A stretch of 64,000 nucleotides of DNA from an uncultured Collinsella sp. (lineage in GTDB: Bacteria; Actinomycetota; Coriobacteriia; Coriobacteriales; Coriobacteriaceae): positions 1 through 64,000 of the forward strand of contig UQKY01000005.1 in the NCBI GenBank assembly GCA_900541785.1. Direction: 5' to 3'. Of the stretch, positions 34,491-43,994 are shown piece by piece; within the stretch, counting starts at the first letter, position 1; every line of letters starts with the position of its first letter. Under the pieces are notes generated by a model. It did no database searches, was not told where the DNA came from, and worked only from the letters and a program-made list of their open reading frames with translations. Position numbers and translations under genes: made by a program.

Positions 34491-36327
34491 TAAGTCCCAA
34501 GTACTCTTCCCAGAACTCTCGCGAAGTCATGTACGGCATGGCATCTTTCCATGCTCCTCTGACGCTCTTGCCTTCATTACGATAGCGCGTCATCAGTTCG
34601 TGCTCTCGGCGGCGAATACTCTTGAACCGTGCTCGATCCATCGTGCGGATCGACCCCTTCTCGCGCGTCGGATCCAGAAAGACCAGCGTCTTACAACGCG
34701 TCGAGTTGCCCTCAAGCGTGCAGCTGCCGTTCTTAACCACATAGCCTGGCTTCCCACGCAACAGCGCATCGGGAAGATAGTGCTTATCGTAAGGAATTGA
34801 TCTCCAGTACTTCATAAATTTCGAAGGATGGAATTCCAGATTAACATTAGAGAGCACCTGCTCCGTGACCCCGGCCTTGCGAAGAAGCTCTGGATCCATT
34901 TCGGAAACAGGGATCAGTTTTTCATTTAACTTGCCCTTGCCGATCATTGTCGCGGCGCCATCAAGCTTCTGGAGATACTCAGGGCCACGCAGATAATCCT
35001 CAAAGCCATCGAGAATAAATTCGGCAGCCTGATAGTCCATATCGCGCAAATTCTGACGTACCCCTCGCTGTATACGAAGGACAAACAACTTCTCATCAGC
35101 ACAATCATCGAGAGCAACCATGGCAAAGAAGTTGCGGAAGTACTGGTAGCAATCAACCGAAGCACGGAAGCGACCCTCAAAGCTTGCATGCCATACGCAA
35201 ATGCAATTCATGGTCATATAGACAGGCTTATTGCGCATGCCAAACTCAACGTCGTCGCAGCGGATAAAGAAAGGCATGGGAAGGCCGTTCTTTTCGATAG
35301 CCTTCACCGGAATGCAGCTATACCACCAGGCTCCGTAAGCCTGGTCAACCTCAACGCTCGTACGCTCGTTTTTGAGAATATCGGACAACTTACCAACATT
35401 CAAATCTTCTTTCACGCGACGATAGGCACCGGTAGTCGCCACATACGAGACATCCTCAAACTGACGAGTAGGATCTTCCATTGAGAGCATAGCACCGTTA
35501 ATAAAGGCATCTTTGTATTTGCCCTTAGCTAAAGAAAGAAGATTGAACGTGCGAATCAAACTCTCGGGCATGATAGAGACATCATCATCCATCAAAATAA
35601 TATGGGTGAACTGATCAGGAGTTTCGGTAGCCGCCATCATTCCACGTGCGAATCCTCCCGAACCGCCTGTGTTGGGGTTCGGGAGCACGGTGACCAGATC
35701 ATCGGAAAGCGATGCAGAATCGAGGGTCTGCCCATTATCAACAACAAACATGTGGAAGTAGTCGCGAATCGGACCGCCCTCTTTAGAAATGCCGGTTTTA
35801 ACGAGCTCAATGTTTGGAAGAATATATCGTTCATTCTTAAATGTGGTGGTAGAAAGAGCAAGATTGATCGGGTTAATTGAGCCCTCAGGAACATCCGTCA
35901 GGTAAGAAGCGCTCAAAAGGTCAACGGAATAGCCCTCGTCGCGCTCAATCCAAAAACCGATCAAGTCGTAGCCGGTTGTATCGATATCGATATCGAGAAC
36001 GCAAGGATCAACTTTATCGCCTTCAAAAGGATACGATTTAAGCTCGACAGGATTCAGCTCGCCAGACCTCACTCCATGAACGACAACCCGTCCTCTGCCA
36101 AATAAAGCCATATGCAAGACGACGCCGTCAACAGACGCATATTGATGCCATTTGCATGCAGATAGGCCATTTACATACGTCAGAAAGTCAACGTTTCCAT
36201 TGATATGAAGTGAATGAATGTTGTCATCATACGAAGCATCACCGGAGAGCACGCGATAGTAGAGTTCAGGAAAACCCTTTGCATGCCTTTCAACTTTAAG
36301 TACAACATTCGCAAGTTTAAACTGCAT
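34486..36327 (-). CDS. GlfT2-like galactofuranosyltransferase (first copy)
   Basis: Processive-type galactofuranosyltransferase using UDP-galactofuranose, 613 residues from the ATG at 36327. Domain order matches GlfT2: N-terminal beta-barrel (1-150), GT-A core with TTFKNERY, NPNTGGSGGFARGM (217-230) and the metal motif DDD at 247-249, the catalytic-site CVWHASF, and a C-terminal helical domain. No UDP-galactopyranose mutase is in the window, so UDP-Galf must come from a gene elsewhere. It follows the LicD gene with a gap of about 30 nt. Confidence 0.88.
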   Translation of the reverse strand: MQFKLANVVLKVERHAKGFPELYYRVLSGDASYDDNIHSLHINGNVDFLTYVNGLSACKWHQYASVDGVVLHMALFGRGRVVVHGVRSGELNPVELKSYPFEGDKVDPCVLDIDIDTTGYDLIGFWIERDEGYSVDLLSASYLTDVPEGSINPINLALSTTTFKNERYILPNIELVKTGISKEGGPIRDYFHMFVVDNGQTLDSASLSDDLVTVLPNPNTGGSGGFARGMMAATETPDQFTHIILMDDDVSIMPESLIRTFNLLSLAKGKYKDAFINGAMLSMEDPTRQFEDVSYVATTGAYRRVKEDLNVGKLSDILKNERTSVEVDQAYGAWWYSCIPVKAIEKNGLPMPFFIRCDDVEFGMRNKPVYMTMNCICVWHASFEGRFRASVDCYQYFRNFFAMVALDDCADEKLFVLRIQRGVRQNLRDMDYQAAEFILDGFEDYLRGPEYLQKLDGAATMIGKGKLNEKLIPVSEMDPELLRKAGVTEQVLSNVNLEFHPSKFMKYWRSIPYDKHYLPDALLRGKPGYVVKNGSCTLEGNSTRCKTLVFLDPTREKGSIRTMDRARFKSIRRREHELMTRYRNEGKSVRGAWKDAMPYMTSREFWEEYLGLK

Positions 36328-36359
36328 TTTAAATACCTTAATCAAAGCCGTTGTAACTA

Positions 36360-37547
36360 CTAATTACATTCGTCAACAAACCTTGCCATCGCGGAGCGAA
36401 CATCGGGATCGGACAAAACATCCTTTGCAAAATGATCATGCCCGCAGATGTCCATAGGCATGTAAGGCCATCCAGGATAACAGGCATCAGCGACCTTTTC
36501 CGCTTTCGCAGGAACCGAAAAAGAGAAACCGCCAAACGGATGCTTTCTTACGGGAAGAATATCATTGCGATCCCAAATTATTTTACGCTTAGGGGCATCA
36601 AAAACGTTATCAATCGCGTATGCAAAATCGCCATGAGTCTCATCGGTCAACAAACCAAGTGCATGAGCCTTTTCGTTAAACGAATCGAATGCGCTCTGGA
36701 CAAGATCAATCTCCGCAGAAGAAACAACTGTTCTCTGAGCTTCCAAGTCAACATCCCCGCACTGCACGCTAAGACCACTGTCGGGATGAACCATCCAAGG
36801 ATTATCTTTCCAAAAACTAAACTCACCCTCATGTTGGTCAAAATAGTCCATGAGTTCAATTCTGAGTTGCCTAAGCTGATCGTTCGCGCGCTTGGAATTC
36901 TCGGCCGCCCGGTCGTAAATCGAAATGTCCACAAAACAAGGTATAAGCGGATTAGTTGAACAAAAGCGAACTTGACGACACTTTACAAACCAGTCATATA
37001 CGAGAGTGATTTGATAATAAGGGTCGTCTTTCAAAACGGCAGCGAACTTATCCACATCGGACCTAATCATGCAGATATCAATATCGTCATCCCAAGGAAT
37101 AAACCCCGATCGAGACAAAGTCCCCACAAGAGAGCCGTAAGAAAGCCAGTATTGGATATTATTGGCAGTGCAAATCGCGTCCAGCTTACTCATCAACGCC
37201 GCGTTTGCCTGCTGCATCAATCTAATATCACCCTCGGCGTCGGGTAACGCATCAAAGATTTTACAACGGAGCTCAAAAGGGGTGAGATCAGGGTACGCAC
37301 GTCCCGCTAACAATTCAAATCGAAGGCTCATTTGTTCTGACAAACTTTGTTGGCGTTGCTTGAGCAATTCAATTTCTGGAAATAACCGAGTATCGAATTT
37401 GTAATTGATATTCATATTGATGCCGTTATCAGCCTGCTCGATACGCGAAAATACCTCGTCAAAACGGCGATCCATATCCTCATGCATGGCATGTAATGAT
37501 CGGGATGAGCCGGGAAGAATCTTTTTTATATTTGAAAGCAAGGACAT
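36360..37547 (-). CDS. LicD-family phosphotransferase
   Basis: A 395-residue protein. The first 80 residues form a probable coiled coil with heptad-like charge pattern. The LicD domain starts near 115 with the hallmark YWLSYGSLVGTLSRSGFIPW and the metal-binding DDDIDICM. LicD proteins transfer phosphocholine or related phospho-groups to glycans. It sits between two GlfT2-like genes, which suggests phospho-decoration of a galactofuranose polymer. There are no choline uptake or activation genes (licA-C) in the window, so the donor group is unknown. Confidence 0.85.
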   Translation of the reverse strand: MSLLSNIKKILPGSSRSLHAMHEDMDRRFDEVFSRIEQADNGINMNINYKFDTRLFPEIELLKQRQQSLSEQMSLRFELLAGRAYPDLTPFELRCKIFDALPDAEGDIRLMQQANAALMSKLDAICTANNIQYWLSYGSLVGTLSRSGFIPWDDDIDICMIRSDVDKFAAVLKDDPYYQITLVYDWFVKCRQVRFCSTNPLIPCFVDISIYDRAAENSKRANDQLRQLRIELMDYFDQHEGEFSFWKDNPWMVHPDSGLSVQCGDVDLEAQRTVVSSAEIDLVQSAFDSFNEKAHALGLLTDETHGDFAYAIDNVFDAPKRKIIWDRNDILPVRKHPFGGFSFSVPAKAEKVADACYPGWPYMPMDICGHDHFAKDVLSDPDVRSAMARFVDECN

Positions 37548-37610
37548 GACTTAACCTTCCCAACGACAAACGATGAACGAAGCACAATTACACTTATGAT
37601 ACAAAAGAAC

Positions 37611-37637
37611 GAGTGGGTCCCACTTTGAAACCCACTC
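37611..37637 (-). terminator. Possible terminator/attenuator between GlfT2-like copy 2 and LicD
   Basis: GAGTGGGT / ACCCACTC stem of 8 bp followed on the minus strand by GTTCTTTTG, lying within the run of same-direction genes. Confidence 0.5.
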
Positions 37638-37646
37638 ACACGAAGA

Positions 37647-39524
37647 CTACTCAGACGCCTCTTTCAAATACTGTTTCCAGAAATCAATCGAAGTAAAGAC
37701 ATCTCTATACGAAGCAAATTCGGCATAAATCTTATCTTTGTTACGCTTGAATTCCCCCTCGGCCTTACGAAAACGAGTCCAAACCTCTTTGAATCGCTTC
37801 TTATCCATATGTCTAATAGCGCCCTTTTTATTAGGCATATCTACCACAATAAGTGTATCAACATCCCTGATTTTACCGGCGGGATAAACCCATCCCGCAG
37901 CATCAATAACAGCAACCTTGCCCTTACGCTTTACCGAATCGTTAACGAAACGGTGGCCATTAATGGTCAGATAATCCTTAAATGCCTGCAGCCTAGACCT
38001 GTCGCCCTCAAGACTCAAATTGCCAAAAGTTAACTGCGTCAAGTCGACGCCCAGCTCTAGCGCTTGAGGGATGAGTTGCTCGATGGGAATCAATTGTTCC
38101 CTTTCACGATTTGCCGCCATAAAGCGAGCTTCAGCAACCGGATGAGAAATCCACTCCGGACCTCTCAAAAAATCTTCAAGGCCTTTTACCGCAAGAAGAG
38201 CGTCATCGTAGTCAAATTTCTTCAGGTCGAGTTCGACCTCACGACGAATCTCATAAAGAAAATCAGCAAGGGGAGCAACGCCGGTCGTCGCTTGGCTAAT
38301 CAGCGTATTTCGGCTCACCTGATAACGCTCCACAGCGGCACTATACTTAAACTTAAAAGAATTATGCCAAACGCAAATACCATTCATGGACATGAACCTA
38401 GGTTTACAGCGAAGCGCGTACTCGGCGTCATCCGAACGAACAAATAGAGGCAAAGGCAGCCCCTCGCGCTCAATCGTTGCGGTAGGTATAACGCAATACC
38501 ACCAGCCAGCATACTGTTGGACAGTGTCCTCATAAAGGCCAGTTGGGGCCTTATATATCTCGGTCTCAACTACATCATGAAGTGAAGTCATATAGCCTTC
38601 AGGCTTAAGGGGAGAAAAAGTTCCCTTAGCAGTAAAGAACCCCAAATCCTCGGTACGCAAATTGGGCTCTTCCAAGCTCATCATGGCGCCCGATAAAAAG
38701 GCGTTAACATATTCTTCTTTGAGAAGAGAAAGCAGGTTGAACGTACGGATAAAGCTCTCGGGAAGAACCTCAACATCGTCGTCCATCAGGAGAACATGAG
38801 TCGCTTTAGGATTCTGCTCCAGCGCCTCAATCATGCCACGAGCAAACCCACCGGAACCGCCGACATTTGGATTAGGATGAATCGAAATACAATCCGATCC
38901 AGAGTTGCAGTCTAACGATCTGCCGTTGTCGACAACATGGACATGAAAATGTTCTGAAATTGGCTCTTTACCAGAAAGAATCCCCTCTTTAATGAGATTT
39001 AGATTGTTAAGGACGTACTGTTCTTTTTTAAATGTCGTAATAGCAAGAGCTAATTCGACTGGATGAATGCAGCAAGGATCAACATCCGCATAATAATAGG
39101 CATCATCAAGCGACAAATCGCCGGCACTTTCAATGCTGAAGGAATGTAGTATTTCACCAGCCTGCTCGGTAATTTCGATATCAACGGAAGCCCAAACATC
39201 AGAAGAAGAGAAGCTGCGATTGGAGTCCGGAACAACACGGGAGCTCCAATCAAGATTACCAACGGTCCTCTCCTGAAAATCAAAACCGGCACCCCGATAT
39301 TTGAAATGAAGATAAAAAGACCCAGCATTCGAGTACTCTTTCCACTTCATTATAGAAAGAGAATTAAAATAAGTAGAAAAATCAACCCAAGAAGAACCAA
39401 GCAATCTCAGAGAAGATGGAGAATCAGAAATCGCCCTACCGGCTAGCTCTCTAAAAGAGAGGGTCGGGAATTGATCAAACGCCTGATTACCACTGAAGAT
39501 GAGATTCGCCAACTTAAACTGCAT
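37647..39524 (-). CDS. GlfT2-like galactofuranosyltransferase (second copy)
   Basis: Second 625-residue GlfT2-type enzyme, a diverged paralogue of the copy at 34486. It has the same opening MQFKLAN, the barrel domain (1-155), NPNVGGSGGFARGM (218-231), DDD at 248-250 and CVWHNSF. Two such enzymes could make alternating linkages or act on different acceptors. TTGGAG lies before the ATG. A hairpin follows the gene. Confidence 0.88.
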   Translation of the reverse strand: MQFKLANLIFSGNQAFDQFPTLSFRELAGRAISDSPSSLRLLGSSWVDFSTYFNSLSIMKWKEYSNAGSFYLHFKYRGAGFDFQERTVGNLDWSSRVVPDSNRSFSSSDVWASVDIEITEQAGEILHSFSIESAGDLSLDDAYYYADVDPCCIHPVELALAITTFKKEQYVLNNLNLIKEGILSGKEPISEHFHVHVVDNGRSLDCNSGSDCISIHPNPNVGGSGGFARGMIEALEQNPKATHVLLMDDDVEVLPESFIRTFNLLSLLKEEYVNAFLSGAMMSLEEPNLRTEDLGFFTAKGTFSPLKPEGYMTSLHDVVETEIYKAPTGLYEDTVQQYAGWWYCVIPTATIEREGLPLPLFVRSDDAEYALRCKPRFMSMNGICVWHNSFKFKYSAAVERYQVSRNTLISQATTGVAPLADFLYEIRREVELDLKKFDYDDALLAVKGLEDFLRGPEWISHPVAEARFMAANREREQLIPIEQLIPQALELGVDLTQLTFGNLSLEGDRSRLQAFKDYLTINGHRFVNDSVKRKGKVAVIDAAGWVYPAGKIRDVDTLIVVDMPNKKGAIRHMDKKRFKEVWTRFRKAEGEFKRNKDKIYAEFASYRDVFTSIDFWKQYLKEASE

Positions 39525-39558
39525 GAGGCTCCAATTACAATTTATGCTTAAACAATAA

Positions 39559-41607
39559 TTACTCTAAATCGATGCGATACAGCCTAGAATGCCCCGATTT
39601 TTTTAATAGTGTTAACCTTGGAGTCTTATCGCCAATCGACTCGATGCCGACCCAGTCATCAGGTCTATACGTAAAAACATGACCTCTAGATTTACAATTA
39701 TCGAAATCGAGCAATAGTACATAATGGGCACCGGTTGCCTTAACGGCCTGCCTTATCTCTGAATCCGACCCAATCTTATAGAGTCCATGCCTTATGGCCC
39801 TACTGGCAATCGACTCGTTAGGGTCATTCTCGGGAGAGCTGTTTAAAGAGCGATAGTACACCTGAATATCAGAAGACCCGTAAAGAAAAGCTGATCCGTC
39901 GTAGGGCGAATTTAAAACAACGGAATCACCCACAATCTCCTTTACCGACGATGCAAACTCAAGCTCTTTCACATTTAATTCCTCTGGGTTGTACATGTCA
40001 TAGTCTCGTTTAATCACATTCCTTGTTTTGCCAAAAACCATTTCAACGTTTAGCAAGCCCGGAATCTGAAATGAAGGATAGAAAACAGCCGTAACAAAAA
40101 GCACGACAAATATAGCGGGATAAAGTCGATTGAACGATCCGGCAGACATATGCTTGCCGTCAAGAATTCTCTTTCTTAGCCCAACGAAAACAATCGAAGA
40201 ACCAAGGACCGCCAACGGAAACGCAGCAAGCGTGCACAACGTAGCTGTTCTATATGGATCTGTATACCAAAATCCAGCAAACCACGGTTTAAATACTGCC
40301 TCTGTAGCACCTGTGGAGAAATGGATGGCTAACGCAAGAAAATAAGAAACAGGCATCCAGCGAAGCTCAACGCGCTGCAGAGTATAAAACAGTCCCACAA
40401 TGACGAATAAACCAAGAACCAGATTACTGGGAGAATCCGGAGAGTACGACTGGCAGAGGAAATTGACCAACATTTGCGAAGGCGACGTATAATGACCCCA
40501 GCTAATGCTAACAACTCCTTGCATCATGGGTAAATTATATGCAACGATCCAAGCGGCAACAAAGCAAACAACTAGGCCAACCGCAGCAGAAAACGACTTG
40601 AGCGGAGTGAGATTTTTCGCAATGCAAAAGTTATACAACCTTGCAGCCGCGTATGGAAGCAGCAAAACGCCAACAGAGAAAACCCCATTAGGTTGAAGCA
40701 AAAATAGGTCGAACAACCCGAAAAGAAATAAAAAGGCCAACAAAACTCTGTTTTGGATAGACAGGCCTTCGCCCTTAGTTAGACTCATGAATACAGAACA
40801 AACTGAGCATACAAGGCAAAAAGCGGCAAGATTTGAATATAGGACGCCGAAGGTAAGCAGCCTCCACGGGAACGCATATGCAGTAATGCAAATTAAAGCT
40901 CCCAGTGCGAGACAAGTCTTTTTTTCAGTAATGGCACTCATCAACGCAAAGCAGCTCATTGGAAATACGAAAGCAACAAACGAGAAATTAACTGCATTGA
41001 TAGCGACAGCAGCGCTAATAGAAAGAATATTGCTCACCAGTGCGCAGATTACATGCCATGCAGCGGGGTAAAACCCAGCTCCAGTGGAACCATATCCAGG
41101 AACGGTTGGGTAAACGCTTATTCCCGCAGGAGAATAGCAGCCAGTGGCGGCAAGAGCATGAATCTCATTGAGATGATACGAATTGTCTATCGAAACTGAA
41201 AAAAACTCAGGCGAACCGAGAACGGACACAAAGACATAGATAGCAGCAATAAACCCAACGATCAGGTACAGGACTTGATGGAAATCAACGTCTTTAGTAT
41301 TCAAATAACAAGAGCAGGACCCTACGGGCATCTGAACAGATCTCACAAGGCGCCAGACAAAAGATGCAACGAAAACCAAAATCGGAATCGCTAGTTCAAG
41401 GCAAATGAAAACCCACACATTTACAGAGTGAAGAAATACCGAAGTAATAACACCGGTCACACAAGTAATGAAAATAGAAACGATTGGAGCAATTGCCAAT
41501 TTTGGCAACCGAATACTCTTAAAAGGGGAAAGTAAAAGGTACCCAGGAAAAAACAGCAGAAAAGTAGCCACTGCAATTGCGCCAGTAAATGTAATCCAAA
41601 TGCTCAT
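39559..41607 (-). CDS. Large multi-spanning membrane protein, DUF6541-like
   Basis: About fourteen hydrophobic segments over residues 5-500, then an extracytoplasmic domain of about 180 residues rich in short strands. The total is 682 residues from the ATG at 41607 (AGGAT upstream). The layout resembles GT-C-type enzymes and DUF6541 proteins seen in actinobacterial polysaccharide loci, which use lipid-linked sugars. No catalytic motif is certain. It could be a sugar transferase, polymerase or ligase for the locus. Confidence 0.65.
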   Translation of the reverse strand: MSIWITFTGAIAVATFLLFFPGYLLLSPFKSIRLPKLAIAPIVSIFITCVTGVITSVFLHSVNVWVFICLELAIPILVFVASFVWRLVRSVQMPVGSCSCYLNTKDVDFHQVLYLIVGFIAAIYVFVSVLGSPEFFSVSIDNSYHLNEIHALAATGCYSPAGISVYPTVPGYGSTGAGFYPAAWHVICALVSNILSISAAVAINAVNFSFVAFVFPMSCFALMSAITEKKTCLALGALICITAYAFPWRLLTFGVLYSNLAAFCLVCSVCSVFMSLTKGEGLSIQNRVLLAFLFLFGLFDLFLLQPNGVFSVGVLLLPYAAARLYNFCIAKNLTPLKSFSAAVGLVVCFVAAWIVAYNLPMMQGVVSISWGHYTSPSQMLVNFLCQSYSPDSPSNLVLGLFVIVGLFYTLQRVELRWMPVSYFLALAIHFSTGATEAVFKPWFAGFWYTDPYRTATLCTLAAFPLAVLGSSIVFVGLRKRILDGKHMSAGSFNRLYPAIFVVLFVTAVFYPSFQIPGLLNVEMVFGKTRNVIKRDYDMYNPEELNVKELEFASSVKEIVGDSVVLNSPYDGSAFLYGSSDIQVYYRSLNSSPENDPNESIASRAIRHGLYKIGSDSEIRQAVKATGAHYVLLLDFDNCKSRGHVFTYRPDDWVGIESIGDKTPRLTLLKKSGHSRLYRIDLE

Positions 41608-41635
41608 ACACAATCCTATTGCCTAAAAGAAGGTG

Positions 41636-41968
41636 CTATTTATCTAATGCAACCGCCTGAACAAGAGAATTCAAGCGTTCCTCCAACTTAGCCAAGCGCA
41701 GGGAATTGCAGAAATCGCGCACTACGAGAACAGCAATCACGTATAAAAACACTAAGTTCGAAGGCGAAACAAAACCGAAGAGAGCTGAAAAAGCGGTTGC
41801 TATTTCGGGAAAAATGCCTAAAACTACAAAACTTAAGCTAAATAATAGCCAAAACAACGAATCCAGAGCTTGCATCTGGGACTTCTTAAGCTTTCGGGCA
41901 ACAAAAATCAAAACAACAGCAGCGCTGACAATCAGCAACACGCGAAGTGATATAGACACAACAATCAC
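41636..41968 (-). CDS. DUF2304 small membrane protein
   Basis: A 110-residue protein with three hydrophobic segments (about 7-23, 37-57, 68-85) and a C-terminal amphipathic helix (LRLAKLEERLNSLVQAV). DUF2304 proteins nearly always sit beside a dolichol-phosphate-type GT2, as here, and may help anchor or flip the lipid-linked sugar. The GTG start overlaps the GT2 stop. Confidence 0.8.
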   Translation of the reverse strand: MIVVSISLRVLLIVSAAVVLIFVARKLKKSQMQALDSLFWLLFSLSFVVLGIFPEIATAFSALFGFVSPSNLVFLYVIAVLVVRDFCNSLRLAKLEERLNSLVQAVALDK

Positions 41969-42657
41969 CTAAACCACTGAACAATAAGAAGCGTTACAAA
42001 TACCCGGAGCATATATTGTATGGACTTAACCGGATTCAAGTAGCTCTCTCCACCTTGGCGTTCACGCATGGAAACCTGGACCTCGGAGACCGAATATCCT
42101 TGTTTTAAAAATAAGGCAATTGATTCTGGCTCAGGATTAAGAGTGTTGTCGTAATAATACCTTTCGAGCACAGGGCGACTAAACAGCCTAAAGCCGGATG
42201 TGGGATCACTGATGCGATGTCCAGTCAGCGCCTTAATCAAAACAGTAATCATGCGAGAACCAACCATACGCATCGATTTATCTTTGCGAACAGTCAGAAA
42301 CCTAGAACCGATAACAATGTCGGAACCAGTATTTACCGCCTTCTCAACAAGAGCTGCCAAATACTCCGGACGATGTTGCCCATCAGCATCGAACTGAATC
42401 ATATAGTCGTAACCCTGATCGACGGCATATCGAGCTGCGGTCTGAAAACCAACTGTCAGACCGCAATTAATTGGCATGGTAATAACGTTACAGTTCAACG
42501 AACCACAAATTTCGCCTGTACGGTCGCGAGACCCATCATTAATAATCACGAAGTCAAATTCAGGTGCGATAGCCCTAAGCTCAGTAACGGTATTTTTAAT
42601 ACACTCTTCTTCATTATATGCAGGAATTGCAATAAGAGCTTTTGTATGATTAGACAA
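41965..42657 (-). CDS. Dolichol-phosphate-mannose-synthase-like glycosyltransferase, GT2
   Basis: A 230-residue GT2 with LIAIPAYNEEECI, the metal-binding FDADGQH, and SDPTSGFRLFSR, the set typical of polyprenyl-phosphate glucose/mannose synthases. It has no C-terminal membrane segment; the adjoining DUF2304 protein may supply it. A TTG start is likely, with GAGG 10 nt upstream; an ATG alternative was not found nearby. Confidence 0.85.
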   Translation of the reverse strand: MSNHTKALIAIPAYNEEECIKNTVTELRAIAPEFDFVIINDGSRDRTGEICGSLNCNVITMPINCGLTVGFQTAARYAVDQGYDYMIQFDADGQHRPEYLAALVEKAVNTGSDIVIGSRFLTVRKDKSMRMVGSRMITVLIKALTGHRISDPTSGFRLFSRPVLERYYYDNTLNPEPESIALFLKQGYSVSEVQVSMRERQGGESYLNPVKSIQYMLRVFVTLLIVQWFR

Positions 42658-42742
42658 ACCCCACCAACCTCAGTCTAGTCGAGAAGGAAAAGAAAACTAC
42701 ATAGCACTTTATAATAAGGCAAGAACGCTCAATTAATTAAAT

Positions 42743-43879
42743 TTATGCGCCCAACAAATGTCCGGACGATGAATAAGTGCCGTAAGGCAACTTGTTTTTC
42801 AGCATATCTAGAATTGTTTCTGCTATCGAGTGCGCATCATTATTTGAAATTAAATGGCGATCAAGACGAATAATGTAATGGCTAGGGCAGCACTGAACCG
42901 CAATCTCTTCCATTGCCTTAGTCAGACCTAGAGGCAGCAAAGCACCGTCTAAATCAAGCGAAAGATGGTCGCTGTCAGGTCTACGAGCTGTAAATAAGCT
43001 GAGGCAAACGAGATTGATGCCGTATTCGGCACAGAAGCGAGCAAGATGAACCGAACCCATAGCATCGGCAGTCCAAACATCGCTCTCACATTCCGCACCA
43101 CCACCCAAACTATCACAGCCGCTAGTTGAGCAATTGATAATTGCGCCGTACATAGAACCGTCAATGCTTTCATAGGTTCTTGGGTCACAGATATCGAAAG
43201 CTGATTTATCCAAAAAATCATATTCTTTTAAGCTTGTCTGACATTCGACGATTGACCTAATTGCATTTCCAACCTCAGTCTCGCTTCCTACAAGCAGCGT
43301 CCTTTTAGGAGCCATAGGCACGACATCCTTTAAAAATGGATGATTTAAGTCTGCTTCAGAAATGACGGCATCACTAAGCGGGATAGGCCACTCGATACCG
43401 AGCTCGGGGTCAGCAAGATTCACGAAAGTGTAGGTCTTCTTCAGCTCGAGCGACCAGTGGGCGTCCACCAGATAGGTGTATGCAGTGCCATCCTCCAGCG
43501 CTTGGAAGGAGTTGCCCACGCCGCGCGGGACGTAGATGGCCCTAGACGGGTCGAGCGTACAGGTGAACACCTTGCCGTAGGTGGCGCTGCCCTCGCGCAG
43601 GTCCACCCAGGCGCCGAAAACCGAGCCGCGGGCCACAGAGATGAACTTGTCCCAGGGCTCCGCGTGGATGCCGCGGGTGACGCCCCTCTTCTCGTTATAG
43701 GAGATGTTGTTCTGGACGACACGGAGGTCGGGGATGCCCAGAGCGGTCATCTTGGCACGCTGCCAGTTCTCCTTGAACCAGCCGCGTGAGTCGCCGTGGA
43801 CGGCCAGGTCGACGACCTTGAGGCCCTCGATGCCGGTCTCGGTGACGGAGAGGTCCTTCTCGAATGCGATGTCTGCCAT
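42743..43879 (-). CDS. RmlC epimerase fused to a degenerate RmlD-like domain
   Basis: The N-terminal 190 residues are a dTDP-4-dehydrorhamnose 3,5-epimerase (RGIHAEPWDKFISV, YVPRGVGNSFQ, YLVDAHW). The rest resembles the RmlD reductase of bifidobacterial/coriobacterial RmlC-RmlD fusions, but is about 100 residues short. The Rossmann glycine motif is altered (LLVGSETEVGNA) and the tyrosine of Y-x3-K is missing (PLGLTK). The 5' part of the gene is G+C-rich and the 3' part A+T-rich, with the change near 43.4 kb. Epimerase activity is likely; reductase activity is doubtful. The start is the ATG at 43879. Confidence 0.8.
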   Translation of the reverse strand: MADIAFEKDLSVTETGIEGLKVVDLAVHGDSRGWFKENWQRAKMTALGIPDLRVVQNNISYNEKRGVTRGIHAEPWDKFISVARGSVFGAWVDLREGSATYGKVFTCTLDPSRAIYVPRGVGNSFQALEDGTAYTYLVDAHWSLELKKTYTFVNLADPELGIEWPIPLSDAVISEADLNHPFLKDVVPMAPKRTLLVGSETEVGNAIRSIVECQTSLKEYDFLDKSAFDICDPRTYESIDGSMYGAIINCSTSGCDSLGGGAECESDVWTADAMGSVHLARFCAEYGINLVCLSLFTARRPDSDHLSLDLDGALLPLGLTKAMEEIAVQCCPSHYIIRLDRHLISNNDAHSIAETILDMLKNKLPYGTYSSSGHLLGA

Positions 43880-43994
43880 GTGGGAAAAGCTCCTATCGAC
43901 GATGTTCAGGTTGCGGGCGCCCCGGGCGGGCCGCAGAATCATCCCCATGCCCTGCGGTCCGCCCGGGGCGCCCCGTAAGGGTACTCGGGCGGTC

